64,000 nt of DNA from Deltaproteobacteria bacterium (GTDB lineage: Bacteria; Desulfobacterota; Syntrophobacteria; Syntrophobacterales; Thermodesulforhabdaceae): contig JAFDGW010000013.1 of the NCBI GenBank assembly GCA_019309115.1, positions 47,744 through 111,743 on the forward strand. The letters run 5' to 3'. Positions 40,096 to 50,400 of the stretch are shown piece by piece. A program made the translations under genes and the position numbers. The stretch's first letter is position 1, and each line of letters begins with the position of its first letter. The notes beneath the pieces are model-generated. The model searched no databases. It was not told the origin of the DNA and saw nothing but the letters and a program-made list of their open reading frames with translations.

Positions 40096-41097
40096 ATGCG
40101 TATCCTTGGAGTTGAATCATCCTGTGATGAGACTGCAGCAGCGGTCGTAGAAGATGGCCGTCGCGTGCTTTCAAATGTTGTGTCCAGCCAGATCGCCGTG
40201 CACAGGCCTTTTGGTGGAGTGGTGCCTGAGCTGGCATCAAGAAAGCATGTAGAGGCGATTTTGTATGTTGTTGAGGCGGCTCTGGAAGAAGCGGAATGTT
40301 CGATGAACGACATTGACGCTATCGCGGTTACCAGGGGGCCGGGACTTATTGGGTCGCTCATTGTAGGGATTTCTGCTGCCAAGGCCATTGCTTATGCGCT
40401 TGAAAAACCCCTGATAGATGTAAATCACCTGGAGGGTCACATTCATGCGGCCTTTCTCGATTCTGACCTTCCGAATGCGCCTTTCGTCTGTCTAGTCGTG
40501 TCCGGTGGCCATACGGCATTGTATTATTCTGAGTCCCTGGATCAGCCCCCAGAGTTTTTGGGTGGCACCCTTGACGATGCGGCTGGAGAAGCCTTTGACA
40601 AGGTGGCAAAACTGTTGGGGCTGGGGTATCCGGGAGGTGTTGTAATTGATCAGCTTTCTGAACAGGGTAATCCGACTGCGATTGACTTTCCAAGGGTTTA
40701 CCTTGGCAAAGACTCGCTTGATTTCAGTTTCAGCGGGCTCAAAACTGCTGTTGTAAATTTCGTCAGAACTCATAGCCCGTTAACATACCGCGTGGAAGAC
40801 CTCGTTGCCAGTTTCCAGGAAGCCGTGGTGGACGTACTCGTTGCGAAGACGGTGCTAGCGGCCAATATGAAAGGCGTGAAAAACGTCGCGGTGGTCGGCG
40901 GAGTGGCTGCGAACAGGCGGTTGCGCCATAAATTTGAAGAAAAGGCTATCGACAACCGGTGGAAACTTTATGTGCCGCCCATACACCTTTGCACCGACAA
41001 TGCCGTCATGATCGCTGCTGCCGGATATGGCGTCTGGAAGAGAAAAGGATTTACTAGGGATATTCTAACCCTTGATGCCGTATCCAGGTGGTACTGA
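40096..41097 (+). CDS. tsaD: tRNA threonylcarbamoyltransferase TsaD
   Basis: A 333-residue TsaD/Kae1/Gcp. ESSCDETAAAVVEDG at the N-terminus, RGPGLIGSLIVGISAAKA, the iron ligands in NHLEGHIHA, VVSGGHTALY, DFSFSGLKTAV and GVAANRRLR are all present. It makes t6A37 with TsaB, TsaC and TsaE. It lies 17 nt after fbp. Confidence 0.98.
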   Translation: MRILGVESSCDETAAAVVEDGRRVLSNVVSSQIAVHRPFGGVVPELASRKHVEAILYVVEAALEEAECSMNDIDAIAVTRGPGLIGSLIVGISAAKAIAYALEKPLIDVNHLEGHIHAAFLDSDLPNAPFVCLVVSGGHTALYYSESLDQPPEFLGGTLDDAAGEAFDKVAKLLGLGYPGGVVIDQLSEQGNPTAIDFPRVYLGKDSLDFSFSGLKTAVVNFVRTHSPLTYRVEDLVASFQEAVVDVLVAKTVLAANMKGVKNVAVVGGVAANRRLRHKFEEKAIDNRWKLYVPPIHLCTDNAVMIAAAGYGVWKRKGFTRDILTLDAVSRWY

Positions 41098-41236
41098 AAT
41101 CGGACGGGTGTCGAGTAGCAATTTCGTGCCCTGGAAAATCTGCTCGAAAGTAAGGGAGGTGATAGGTCTCAGGTGAGGGAAATGAGGGAAAGCGCAGATA
41201 TAGGCCTTGAGTGAACAGAAAAAGGGAGGATTAGAA

Positions 41237-42295
41237 ATGAAAAAGAGAGGCATTTGGGTATTTTTCATCATTTTTAGTATGTTTTTTGCCTATGGGATCG
41301 TGCCGGCTCAGGAGCTTCCCACCGTTGCTGTGGTAGCTACGGGGGGAACGATCGCCATGAAGATCGACCCTGAAACGGGAGGCCCCGTTCCTGCCCTTTC
41401 GGGCGAGGATCTGGTGAGCGCTGTTCCGGAACTTAAGGAACTTGCTAATATCCGGGTGGTGGAGTTCAGCAACATCCCGAGCGACTACATGACCCCCGAG
41501 CTGTGGCTGAAGCTTTCGGCAAAGGTGGACGAAGTGCTCGCTGATCCCGACATTGCCGGAGTGGTGATCACCCACGGAACAGACACCCTGGAGGAGACGG
41601 CCTATTTTCTGGATCTGACCCTTAAAAGTGATAAGCCCGTGGTTTGCATCGGTGCCCAAAGGAGCGCATCGGAAAAAGACAGCGATGGGCCGCGCAATCT
41701 GTTGAATGCCGTCAGGATCATACTCTCTCCTCAGGCCAGGGGCAAGGGCGTCATGGTGGCCCTCAACCATTACATCAACGCCGCCCGTGAGGTGAGAAAG
41801 GTCCACACGAGCAACGTTCAGACCTTCGAGTCGGGGGACTATGGGTATCTCGGTTACGTGGATCAGGACCGGGTGGTGTTTTTCCGGGAATCCGTTCGTC
41901 GTCAGAAACTGCCGCTACCTCAGGCGCTTCCTCGGGTGGACCTTGTCGCCATGTATACGGGTGCGGATGGAAGTTACATCAGGCACGCGGTGGATTCGGG
42001 CGCTAAGGGGATCGTCGTTCAAGCCTTCGGCTGGGGCAATGTCAACAAGCCCGTGTACGAGGCGATCAAATATGCTATCAGCAAGGGCGTATCAGTGGTG
42101 ATCAGCACCCGGGTTTACTATGGTCGAGTCCTGCCCGTTTACGGGTTCGAGGGCGGCGGAGCGACACTGAAAAAAATCGGGGCGGTCTTCGCCGACGATC
42201 TACCACCCTGGAAAGCCAGAATCCTTCTCATGCTCGCCCTGACTCAGACGCAAAAGCAAGAGGAGCTTCAGAACTATTTTGACGCAGGCCTGTAA
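41237..42295 (+). CDS. Exported L-asparaginase, type II
   Basis: The start is ATG 41237 behind AAAGGGAGG; the frame is open to 41207. The 352-residue product has a signal peptide ending near VPAQ (about residue 23). Catalytic motifs are ATGGTIAMK (Thr) and the HGTDTLEETAYFLDL strand with Thr-Asp, plus VCIGAQRSA and a C-terminal KKIGAVFADDLPPWKARI. It hydrolyses asparagine, possibly also glutamine, in the periplasm. Its base composition appears more G+C-rich than the genes before it; it is the last gene before the island. Confidence 0.9.
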   Translation: MKKRGIWVFFIIFSMFFAYGIVPAQELPTVAVVATGGTIAMKIDPETGGPVPALSGEDLVSAVPELKELANIRVVEFSNIPSDYMTPELWLKLSAKVDEVLADPDIAGVVITHGTDTLEETAYFLDLTLKSDKPVVCIGAQRSASEKDSDGPRNLLNAVRIILSPQARGKGVMVALNHYINAAREVRKVHTSNVQTFESGDYGYLGYVDQDRVVFFRESVRRQKLPLPQALPRVDLVAMYTGADGSYIRHAVDSGAKGIVVQAFGWGNVNKPVYEAIKYAISKGVSVVISTRVYYGRVLPVYGFEGGGATLKKIGAVFADDLPPWKARILLMLALTQTQKQEELQNYFDAGL

Positions 42296-42988
42296 GGTCC
42301 GAGCATGGCGGTACGGAAGCACTTAAAGCACCGCTTCGACATTATTGTCATTATTGTCCGCCCCATCCTCTAAAAACTTGCGGCGGTACGATGTAAGGGC
42401 TGGAGGCACAGTTCGGTGGAGCTAAACTGCCCCATCATCCATATTCGGGAAAAGGTCTGAGATTCTGTGACGTTATTGTTTCAGGAGACAAAGCGGAGGC
42501 GCCAAGAATGGGCCAGCCATATAGCCTGTCGGAGGCGCCTCCATAACCGATTTTTTATTCTCTTCAATCCATATAAGTATTCCATCAATGGTGTATTCCG
42601 CAAACTTGTAATGCTCCTCTTAAATCAAGACATTTTTTGATAGAATTTGTAGAGACATGATCATCCTTAGCGTAAAAACTGACAAATTCAACAGGCCATA
42701 CAGTTTCTTCTTCTTTGCATGTTCGGATGAATCGTTTTTCCTCTGGAATTACCGTAAAAGGTGAAAATCTGCTCTATACCTAGAATCTTACATCGTTCAT
42801 GGTTTAACCATTCGTAATTGTTCTTAAAAAGTGTGATGCTATATCTGGCAGGCTGGACTTAGGACTAGCGAATGGTGTTTGGTTGGCCCCGGGGAAGGTG
42901 CCTCCCGGAAATCTCTTCTTGGCACTAGCTGTTGCCAACAGTAAACTACGCTACGAAATTCTACCTTGTCGCCATAGAGGTGCTTCCT
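42296..42988. other. Gene-poor junction before the defence island
   Basis: No intact gene is seen in these 693 bases. They hold the remains of a minus-strand frame (next entry) and a short duplicated G+C-rich motif, CGGAGGCGCC, once near 42494 and once as the palindrome GGAGGCGCCTCC near 42531. The stretch probably contains the left boundary of the horizontally acquired island, but no direct repeat, tRNA or integrase marks it. Confidence 0.5.
42473..42773 (-). pseudogene. Possible frameshifted minus-strand gene remnant
   Basis: Two overlapping minus-strand frames read as one protein if a frameshift near 42620 is allowed. The upstream part (down to the stop at 42585) has the pattern PVEFVSFYAKDDHVST and the downstream part (stop 42473) continues EEHYKFAEYTIDGILIWIEE. 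Neither has a clear start. The composite is about 100 residues with a soluble alpha/beta look; I do not recognise the family. Confidence 0.3.
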
Positions 42989-43192
42989 ATGGGTAAGAAA
43001 CCAGGCTACGCCCTGACCATCGGCAACTTGTCCACCTACCTGAAGACACCGAAATCTACGCTCTACAGGCTCGTTCGGGAAAGCAAGGTCCCATGCCGGA
43101 AGATTGGCCGTCATTGACATTGCCGGAAGGAAGCCATTGACCGCTAGTTAGGAGAGAAGCCCGGCGATACAAAAGACGGAGGAAAAGATTAA
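42989..43192 (+). pseudogene. Excisionase-type HTH regulator broken by two nonsense codons
   Basis: The frame starts ATG 42989 and encodes LTIGNLSTYLKTPKSTLYRLVRESKVP, the MerR-like HTH_17 (excisionase family) motif often encoded upstream of brxF. It then reads KIGRH, TGA (43115), HCRKEAIDR, TAG (43145), LGEKPG, and ends at TAA 43190. Family members read GRHWRFRKEAIDRWL here, so both stop codons replace tryptophans by single G-to-A changes. The remaining product lacks the wing. If this protein regulates the BREX operon, control is probably lost. Confidence 0.78.
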
Positions 43193-43203
43193 TAGCGGAG
43201 CCC

Positions 43204-43668
43204 TTGGTGGATCAAGTTCTGCAAAAGATCGACGAAGTTCGTGAGCTATATTACCGTCTGATTTTGCTGGTGGGTCCGGCGGGAAGCGGAAAGACCTCCG
43301 TTTTGCAAGAAGTATCGGTAGTGTCGTCCGCACCACTCATCAACGTCAATCTTGAACTGTCTCGCCGGATGTTGGACTTGACCGAACGCCAACAAACTCT
43401 GCGGTTACCGCGGCTCTTGGGCGAAATTGTGGGTGAGGTCACAGGCGAGCTGGTTTTGCTAGACAACATCGAGATACTTTTCGATGTCCACCTGAAGCAG
43501 GATCCTTTGCGTTTGCTTCAGGGATTGTCCCGAAACAAGACAATAGTAGCCGCCTGGAACGGGACCATTGTAGGTGGTTATCTGACCTATGCCGAGCCCG
43601 GTCATCCCGAATACCGCCGCTACCCGATTCGAGATTTTCTGCTGGTAAGTCCGGAAGTAAAAACATGA
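43204..43668 (+). CDS. brxF: BREX type 3 P-loop protein BrxF
   Basis: A 154-residue small P-loop ATPase. Walker A is GPAGSGKT at residues 24-31, and LVLLDNIEILFD (about 82-93) is a Walker B-like strand. Length, P-loop position and location directly before brxC match BrxF, the marker of BREX type 3. The start is TTG 43204 or GTG 43207; a GGAGG at 43178-43182 and a GGAG nearer the start are the possible ribosome sites. Its function in phage exclusion is unknown. Confidence 0.85.
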   Translation: MVDQVLQKIDEVRELYYRLILLVGPAGSGKTSVLQEVSVVSSAPLINVNLELSRRMLDLTERQQTLRLPRLLGEIVGEVTGELVLLDNIEILFDVHLKQDPLRLLQGLSRNKTIVAAWNGTIVGGYLTYAEPGHPEYRRYPIRDFLLVSPEVKT

Positions 43669-43702
43669 AGTTAATTAAAGAGGTTATAAGGGGGTATATA
43701 CA

Positions 43703-46700
43703 ATGAAATACGGAGACCTGATTCAATTTGAACCCATCGAAACCGTAGTGCAGCTACGAGATGCCGATGAGATAGCAAGGGCAAGAGCCCTTGTCAGCAC
43801 TTATGTAATCTCCGACGAGATGGCCGAAAAACTGATTGGCCTTGTGATCCCCCAGCTTCAGTTCGACCAGCCCATCGATAACAAAGGGCTCCTTGTCGTG
43901 GGCAACTACGGCACAGGAAAGTCGCACCTAATGTCGGTGATCTCCGCCATATGCGAGCATGCGAAGCTAGTGGAGCATCTGAGCAATGAACAGGTAAAAG
44001 AGGCGGCAAAAACAATCGCCGGCAGGTTTAAGGTGATCCGCACTGAAATCGGAGCCACTACCATGTCACTGCGGGATATCCTCACAGGCGAACTGGAAGA
44101 GCACCTAGCCACCATGGGTGTGACCTACCCCTTCCCGAATGCAAGCCAAGTCGCGAGCAACAAGCGAGCTTTCGAGGAAATGATGGCCGTGTTCCACCAG
44201 GTGTATCCCGACCATGGCCTGCTCCTGGTGGTGGATGAGCTGCTGGACTATCTGCGTAGCCGCAAGGATCAGGAGTTCATCCTCGACCTCAACTTCCTCC
44301 GTGAGGTGGGCGAGGTCTGCAAGGATTTGCGCTTCCGCTTCATGGCGGGTGTGCAGGAGGCCATCTTCGACAGCCCCCGTTTCGCATTTGTGGCCGATCA
44401 ACTTCGCCGTGTCAAGGACCGCTTCGAACAGATTCTCATTGCCCGCAAGGACGTTAAGTTCGTCGTTGCCGAACGGCTGCTCAAAAAGACCGGCGAGCAA
44501 CAGGCCAAAATCCGTGAATACCTCACACCCTTCGCCAAATTCTACGGCCACATGAACGAGCGGATGGACGAGTTCGTCCGCCTCTTTCCGGTTCATCCCG
44601 ACTATATCGACACCTTCGAGCGTGTTACAGTGGTGGAAAAGCGCGAAGTGCTCAAGACTCTGTCACTGGCCATGAAGAAATTGCTCGGACATAATTTGCC
44701 GGAAGACCACCCCGGCCTTATTGCCTATGACAGTTATTGGGAAACGCTGCGCAGTAATCCGGCTTTCCGCACCATCCCTGAAGTGAAAGAAGTCATCGAT
44801 TGCAGTCAGGTACTCGAATCCAGGATTGAGCAGGCCTTTCCACGACAGATGTACAAGCCCATGGCGCGCCGTATTATTCACGCGCTTTCGGTGCACCGGC
44901 TAACGACCGGGGATATCTATGCCCCCTTGGGTCCCACTGCCGCAGAACTACGCGATTCACTCTGTCTCTATCAACCAGGGATAGAGGAACTGGGCGGTGA
45001 ACCGGCTGAAGACCTGCTCACGCTGGTGGAAACGGTGCTAAAAGAAATCCAGCGGACTGTGAGCGGCCAATTTATTTCCTATAACCCCGACAATGGACAG
45101 TGGTATCTCGATCTCAAAAAAACAGAAGACTACGATGCATTGATTGAAAAACGGGCGGAAAGCCTCGATGCCAGCCAGCTCGACCGCTACTACTACGAGG
45201 CACTGAAGCGTGTCATGGAGTGTACCGATCAGACCTATGTTACTGGCTACAAGATCTGGCAGCATGAGCTTGAATGGCCGGAGCGCAAAGCGGCAAGACA
45301 AGGATATCTTTTCTTCGGATCGCCCAATGAGCGTTCGACCGCAGTGCCGCCCCGTGATTTCTACATCTACTTCATCCAGCCCTTCGACCCACCATACTTC
45401 AAAGATGAGAAGAAGAGCGATGAGGTGTTCTTTCGATTGAAAGTCGTGGACGACAAATTTCGCGATAAACTGAGCTTTTACGCCGCAGCGCTGGACCTGG
45501 CGTCCACCTCAAGTGGCCACGCCAAGTCAACCTACGAGTCCAAGGCCAATGGATTCCTCCGGGATCTGGTGCAATGGCTACAAAAGCACATGACAGATGC
45601 ATTCGAGGTTACCTATCAGGGGCGGACAAAGTCACTTATCGAGTGGGCCAAAGGCAGGTCAATCCGTGAGCTTTCCGGCATTGGCTCTCACGATCGGATC
45701 AACTTTCGTGATCTGGTGAACACAATTGCTGGAATCTGCCTGGAAGCCCACTTTCGGGATCAGGCACCTGAGCATCCCTGCTTCTCGGTTCTTATAACCG
45801 GGAGTAATCGAGCACAGGCAGCCCAGGACGCTTTGCGTGCCATTGCCGGACAGAATCGCACCAAACAGGCGACTGCTGTGCTCGATGCCCTGGAGCTCCT
45901 CGATGGCGAGCGACTGGATCCATACCGCTCCAAGTACGCCCAGCACATCCTCGACCTCCTCAAGAAAAAAGGGCATGGGCAGGTGGTCAACCGCTCAGAG
46001 CTGATCCAGGATGTCTATGGAGTGGAGTTCTTTGCACCGGACAAGGGCTACCGGTTGGAGCCCGAATGGGCAGTTGTGGTCCTGGCCGCACTGGTATACT
46101 CCGGTGACCTAGTACTATCCATTTCCGGCAAAAAGTTCGATGCTACCTCACTTTCACAACTGGCAGGGACTAACATAGAAGAACTGACGCAGTTTAAACA
46201 TATTGAACGACCCAAAGATTGGAATCTGCCTGCCATCAAGGCACTTTTTGAACTCCTCGGCCTCGCCCCGGGCATGGCACATCTCATTACCCAGGGCAAG
46301 GACGAGCCAATCCAGCAGCTCCAGAAAGCCATCACCGAGATGGTGGAAAAGCTGGTCTTGGCGCAGCAGAGCCTTGAAAATGGATTGCTTTTCTGGGACG
46401 GGAACTTACTCACCGAGGAAGAAGTTCAAAAGTTACGCAACCGGATTGATGAGACCGAGAGTTTTTTAGAGTCTCTCCAGGTTTACTCGTCACCTGGAAA
46501 GCTCAAAAATTTCCGCTATGATGTCCAGGAGGTGAGCAGGCACAAAGAAGGTCTTAAGGCCCTTAAAGAAATTGAGTCAATGCAGGAGCTGGTGAGGGAC
46601 CTGGGACCTCTGGCTTCATATATATCAGAAGGCGTAAGGATAATGCCCGAGGATAATGAGTGGTTAAAGCAAGCAAGAGAAACTAAAGAACGTGTTCTCG

Positions 46701-47440
46701 GACAGGTCATTGCCATTGTTCACCATCAATCAGGAACAAAAAACCAAAGACTTAAGCTTCGTCAGGAGTTAGCGCAGTTGAAGAAGTCCTACATCCAAAC
46801 ATATCTTACTCTGCACACCCGAGCACGGTTGGGCGTGAACGAGGATAGGCGCAAGAGAGATCTGTTGAACGATGAGCGTCTAAGAACGCTTCGGGATCTC
46901 ACCAGCATTGATCTTATGCCTGTTTCACAACTTAGAGAGTTTGAAGATCGTCTGGCCGGTCTGAAGAGCTGCTTCGCCCTTACCGAACAGGAACTAGACA
47001 AAACGCCTGTGTGTCCACACTGCAATTTCATACCCCGTGCAGAGCCACTGACTGTACCAGCGGACACAGTGTTAGATAATCTCGACGAAGAGCTGGATAG
47101 GCTGGTGGAGGACTGGACCCAGACATTGCTGATTAACCTGGAAGACCCAACTACTAAAGAAAACCTGGATCTGCTTAAACCTGAGTCAAGGAAATTGGTG
47201 GACATCTTTCTCGAGGAACGCAAGCTACCGGAGGAGTTAAGCCAGAATTTCATTCATGCCTTAAAGGAGGTACTTTCCGGTCTTATTAAGGTTGAGGTTA
47301 CACTTGAGGATATGCGTGCAGCCCTTCTCAAAGGTGGCTCACCGGTGACGCGGGAGGAAATAAAGAAACGCTTTGAGGAATATCTGGATGAGCTCACCAG
47401 AGGCAAGGAACCCAGTAAGGTGAGGATTGTATTGAAATAG
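43703..47440 (+). CDS. brxC: BREX type 3 large ATPase BrxC (DUF6079-like)
   Basis: A 1245-residue AAA-type ATPase. Walker A is GNYGTGKSH at about residues 68-76 and [14 protein letters not shown] (about 172-185) the Walker B region. A long central helical part follows, and a C-terminal zinc knuckle-like VCPHCNF near residue 1104. BrxC proteins are the large motor-like component of BREX complexes that act with PglZ and PglX. The ribosome site AAGGGGG precedes ATG 43703. No repeats of the kinds seen in pglX, brxHII and pglZ were found in this gene. Confidence 0.88.
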   Translation: MKYGDLIQFEPIETVVQLRDADEIARARALVSTYVISDEMAEKLIGLVIPQLQFDQPIDNKGLLVVGNYGTGKSHLMSVISAICEHAKLVEHLSNEQVKEAAKTIAGRFKVIRTEIGATTMSLRDILTGELEEHLATMGVTYPFPNASQVASNKRAFEEMMAVFHQVYPDHGLLLVVDELLDYLRSRKDQEFILDLNFLREVGEVCKDLRFRFMAGVQEAIFDSPRFAFVADQLRRVKDRFEQILIARKDVKFVVAERLLKKTGEQQAKIREYLTPFAKFYGHMNERMDEFVRLFPVHPDYIDTFERVTVVEKREVLKTLSLAMKKLLGHNLPEDHPGLIAYDSYWETLRSNPAFRTIPEVKEVIDCSQVLESRIEQAFPRQMYKPMARRIIHALSVHRLTTGDIYAPLGPTAAELRDSLCLYQPGIEELGGEPAEDLLTLVETVLKEIQRTVSGQFISYNPDNGQWYLDLKKTEDYDALIEKRAESLDASQLDRYYYEALKRVMECTDQTYVTGYKIWQHELEWPERKAARQGYLFFGSPNERSTAVPPRDFYIYFIQPFDPPYFKDEKKSDEVFFRLKVVDDKFRDKLSFYAAALDLASTSSGHAKSTYESKANGFLRDLVQWLQKHMTDAFEVTYQGRTKSLIEWAKGRSIRELSGIGSHDRINFRDLVNTIAGICLEAHFRDQAPEHPCFSVLITGSNRAQAAQDALRAIAGQNRTKQATAVLDALELLDGERLDPYRSKYAQHILDLLKKKGHGQVVNRSELIQDVYGVEFFAPDKGYRLEPEWAVVVLAALVYSGDLVLSISGKKFDATSLSQLAGTNIEELTQFKHIERPKDWNLPAIKALFELLGLAPGMAHLITQGKDEPIQQLQKAITEMVEKLVLAQQSLENGLLFWDGNLLTEEEVQKLRNRIDETESFLESLQVYSSPGKLKNFRYDVQEVSRHKEGLKALKEIESMQELVRDLGPLASYISEGVRIMPEDNEWLKQARETKERVLGQVIAIVHHQSGTKNQRLKLRQELAQLKKSYIQTYLTLHTRARLGVNEDRRKRDLLNDERLRTLRDLTSIDLMPVSQLREFEDRLAGLKSCFALTEQELDKTPVCPHCNFIPRAEPLTVPADTVLDNLDEELDRLVEDWTQTLLINLEDPTTKENLDLLKPESRKLVDIFLEERKLPEELSQNFIHALKEVLSGLIKVEVTLEDMRAALLKGGSPVTREEIKKRFEEYLDELTRGKEPSKVRIVLK

Positions 47441-47452
47441 GAGATATATGAC

Positions 47453-50400
47453 ATGGCAACAAGAGGTGAGGCTTTAAATTTAATGAGAGCAAAATCAACT
47501 AAAAAGTTGCAAGGGCCGGTAGAGTGTCTGGGTATGAAGTTTGATAACGATGAGGCACGACGGGATTATTTTCTGAACCTATTGCGGGAAGGGCTGGAGG
47601 AACTTCACGCCAAGCTCGACGGTGTGCCCTTCACTACGGTGGAAGACGCCGTCAGGCAGATGAAATCGGTTGAGAAGTGGCCGATGGGAGATGAAGAGCG
47701 TCTTCGTGAGCTCGCCGAGCGTATGCGAGAGGCCCATCGCCGGGAACCAGAGAAGGATCTACTTCAGCTCTGGAAAGATCAGGTGGGCTTTCCGCACGGG
47801 GAGATCGAGGACATCCTGAAACTTTCAGACCCACCGTATTATACGGCGTGTCCGAATCCGTTTATTGCAGACTTTATTAACTACTATGGAAAGCCCTATG
47901 ATCCAGAGACGGATAACTACCGGCGGGAGCCATTTGCAGCAGATGTAAGTGAGGGGAAGAACGACCCCATCTACAATGCTCACTCTTACCACACCAAGGT
48001 GCCGCAAAAGGCCATCATGCGCTACATCCTGCATTATACCGAGCCGGGCGACCTGGTTTTCGATGGCTTCTGCGGGACGGGCATGACCGGTGTTGCGGCA
48101 CAGCTCTGCGGCAACCGCAAGGCAGTGGAATCTCTAGGTTACGTGGTAGACAATAAAGGTGTCATCTATGAGTACGAGACCGATGAGAACGGCAAAATTA
48201 TCTGGAAACCCTTTTCCAGGCTAGGGGCACGCCATGCTGTGCTCAACGATCTTTCGCCTGCAGCCACCTTTATTGCCTACAACTATAACACTCCGGTGGA
48301 TGTGCAGGCCTTTGAGCGTGAAGCCAAACGCATCCTCAAAGAGGTGGAAGAGGAATGTGGATGGATGTATGAAACACTGCATGTGGAGCCTGCTTCCAGC
48401 AGGCTTACCTCTGCAATCAACTTCGAACCTTGCGATCCCTTTCAGGCCACGAAAGTAATCTACAGGAAAGATAATCTGCCTCACATACAGGTTCCAGGTG
48501 CCACCTATTTTATTACCTTCAGGACTTACAACCATCGCGTTCTCAGTGATCCAGCCAGGAAAATTGTTCTGGATGCCATTTTATTTTGGGATGAAAAGCG
48601 CTGGAAGGTCTTTTCTGCGGTCGTCATGCCCGATCATGTTCACATCGTAGCCAAACCTCTGGTGCGCCAGGAAGATAATTACTGGGCCCTCTCAGAGATT
48701 CTTCATAGCGTTAAAAGCTATACGGCAAATGAAGTGAATAAACTGGAACAGCAATCTGGCACAAGAGTCTGGCAGACGGAAAGCTATGATCGGATCATTC
48801 GTGATAATAAGGAATTGGCGGCCACTCTGGCCTATGTACATCATAATCCGGTTAAAGCTGGGCTTGTAAAAAAATCTGAAGATTACGAGTGGAGGTATGT
48901 CGCTAAAGAGCTGGTTGCAGCCGGCTGGAAGCCGGCTCCACGGGGCAAAATCAACTACACCGTGTGGTCGGATGTTTTCATCTGCCCGGAATGCACACAA
49001 GAGGTGGTCTTCTGGGATGCGGCGGTGGATAAGGAAGCGGGCAAGGTTCTTGACGACTTTCCTTGTCCTCATTGTGGCCAATGGGTGAGCAAATCACCAG
49101 CCAACCCCAAACGAGAAGCTAAAAAGCCTGCCAGTCAGCGCCGCCCAAACTCTTCAAAGTTGGAACGAGCGTGGGTCACAAAGTACGACAAGGCCATTGG
49201 CCAGACCATACGCCAGGCCAAGCAGGTACCGGTGCTCATTAACTATACTGTGGAGCTTGCTTCCAGCAAGCTGAGATATGAAAAGACCCCCGACGCCTTT
49301 GACCTGGCCCTCATAAAGAAGATCGAGGAACTGGATATTCCCTACTGGTTTCCAACGGATGCCATTCCCCAAGGCGATAAAACAGGCGAGCCTCTGCGTA
49401 TCGGCATCACCCACGTGCACCATTTCTATACGAAGCGGAATTTGTGGGTACTGGCAGCAATGTTTAGTCGCAGTCCAATGAACATACCTATCTTGAAAGT
49501 TTGGTTAACTTCCTCAATGATTAGAACTACAAAAATGTACAAGTTTACGTTTGATAGGAAGATGGGAACTGTAATGGGAACCTTATATGTGCCATCTTTA
49601 TGGACTGAGAATAGTCCTTTCAAACTTACAAGATATAAGATTAGGGATTTTAAAAAAGTTTCTTACGGTTATAACCTTACTATAACTGAGACAGCATCAG
49701 CAAATATGGAAAAGACTCATGGAGGTTTCGTTGGTTACATCTTCACCGACCCACCCTTTGGCGGCAACCTGATGTATTCTGAGCTGAACTTCCTCTGGGA
49801 AGCCTGGCTCAAGGTTTTCACCAACAATAAACAAGAGGCCATTGAAAACAAGGTTCAAGGCAAAGGTCTGGCGGAATACCAGCAACTGATGACAGAGTGC
49901 TTCAAGGAATATTACCGTGTGCTCAAACCGGGCCGCTGGATGACAGTGGAGTTCCACAACTCCAAAAACGCCGTCTGGAATGCCATCCAGGAAGCCCTGC
50001 AGGCCGCCGGTTTCGTCATCGCTGATGTCCGCACGCTGGATAAAAGACAGGGTTCATTTAATCAGGTCACACAACCAGGTGCCGTCAAGCAAGATATTAT
50101 TATCTCCTGCTACAAACCCAGCGGAGGTCTGGAGGAGCGCTTTAAGCTGACTGCCGGCACTGAGGAAGGCGTCTGGGACTTTGTCCGCACGCACCTGAAG
50201 CAACTGCCTGTGTTTGTGTCCAAGGGCGGGAAGGCAGAGATCATAGCCGAAAGGCAGAACTACCTGCTCTTCGACCGTATGGTGGCCTTTCACGTGCAGC
50301 GAGGTGTTACCGTGCCGATGTCTGCGGCAGAGTTCTACGTTGGGCTTGCCCAGCGTTTTCCAGAACGTGATGGTATGTACTTTTTACCTGAACAGGTAGC

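Larger units (their letters stand above)
48383..48941 (+). mobile_element. RAYT (REP-associated tyrosine transposase) domain flanked by inverted REPs, in frame inside pglX
   Basis: Residues about 330-485 of PglX are a Y1-type transposase of the REP-associated class: NLPHIQVPGATYFITFRTYN, the HUH motif MPDHVHIV (His395, His397), a tyrosine in TESYDRIIRDN (Tyr445, 50 residues after the first His, the spacing expected for the nucleophile) and YVHHNPVKAGLVKKSEDYEW. REP hairpins lie immediately outside at 48383-48405 (plus orientation) and 48919-48941 (minus orientation), the usual arrangement around RAYT genes. It has no own stop codon and is read through as part of pglX. Confidence 0.85.

Noticed and set aside
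42840..42988. Open frame directly upstream of the broken HTH gene
   Set aside because: It can be read as about 45 residues in one frame but has no start, ribosome site or recognisable motif.
42989..43192. TGA and TAG read as tryptophan in the HTH gene
   Set aside because: Many intact genes in the window end in TGA or TAG, so the standard code applies; two G-to-A changes are simpler.
44214..44555. Long alternative frames inside brxC, pglX, brxHII and pglZ
   Set aside because: They are shadows of the G+C-rich coding frames, with Arg/Ser-rich translations and no domain content.
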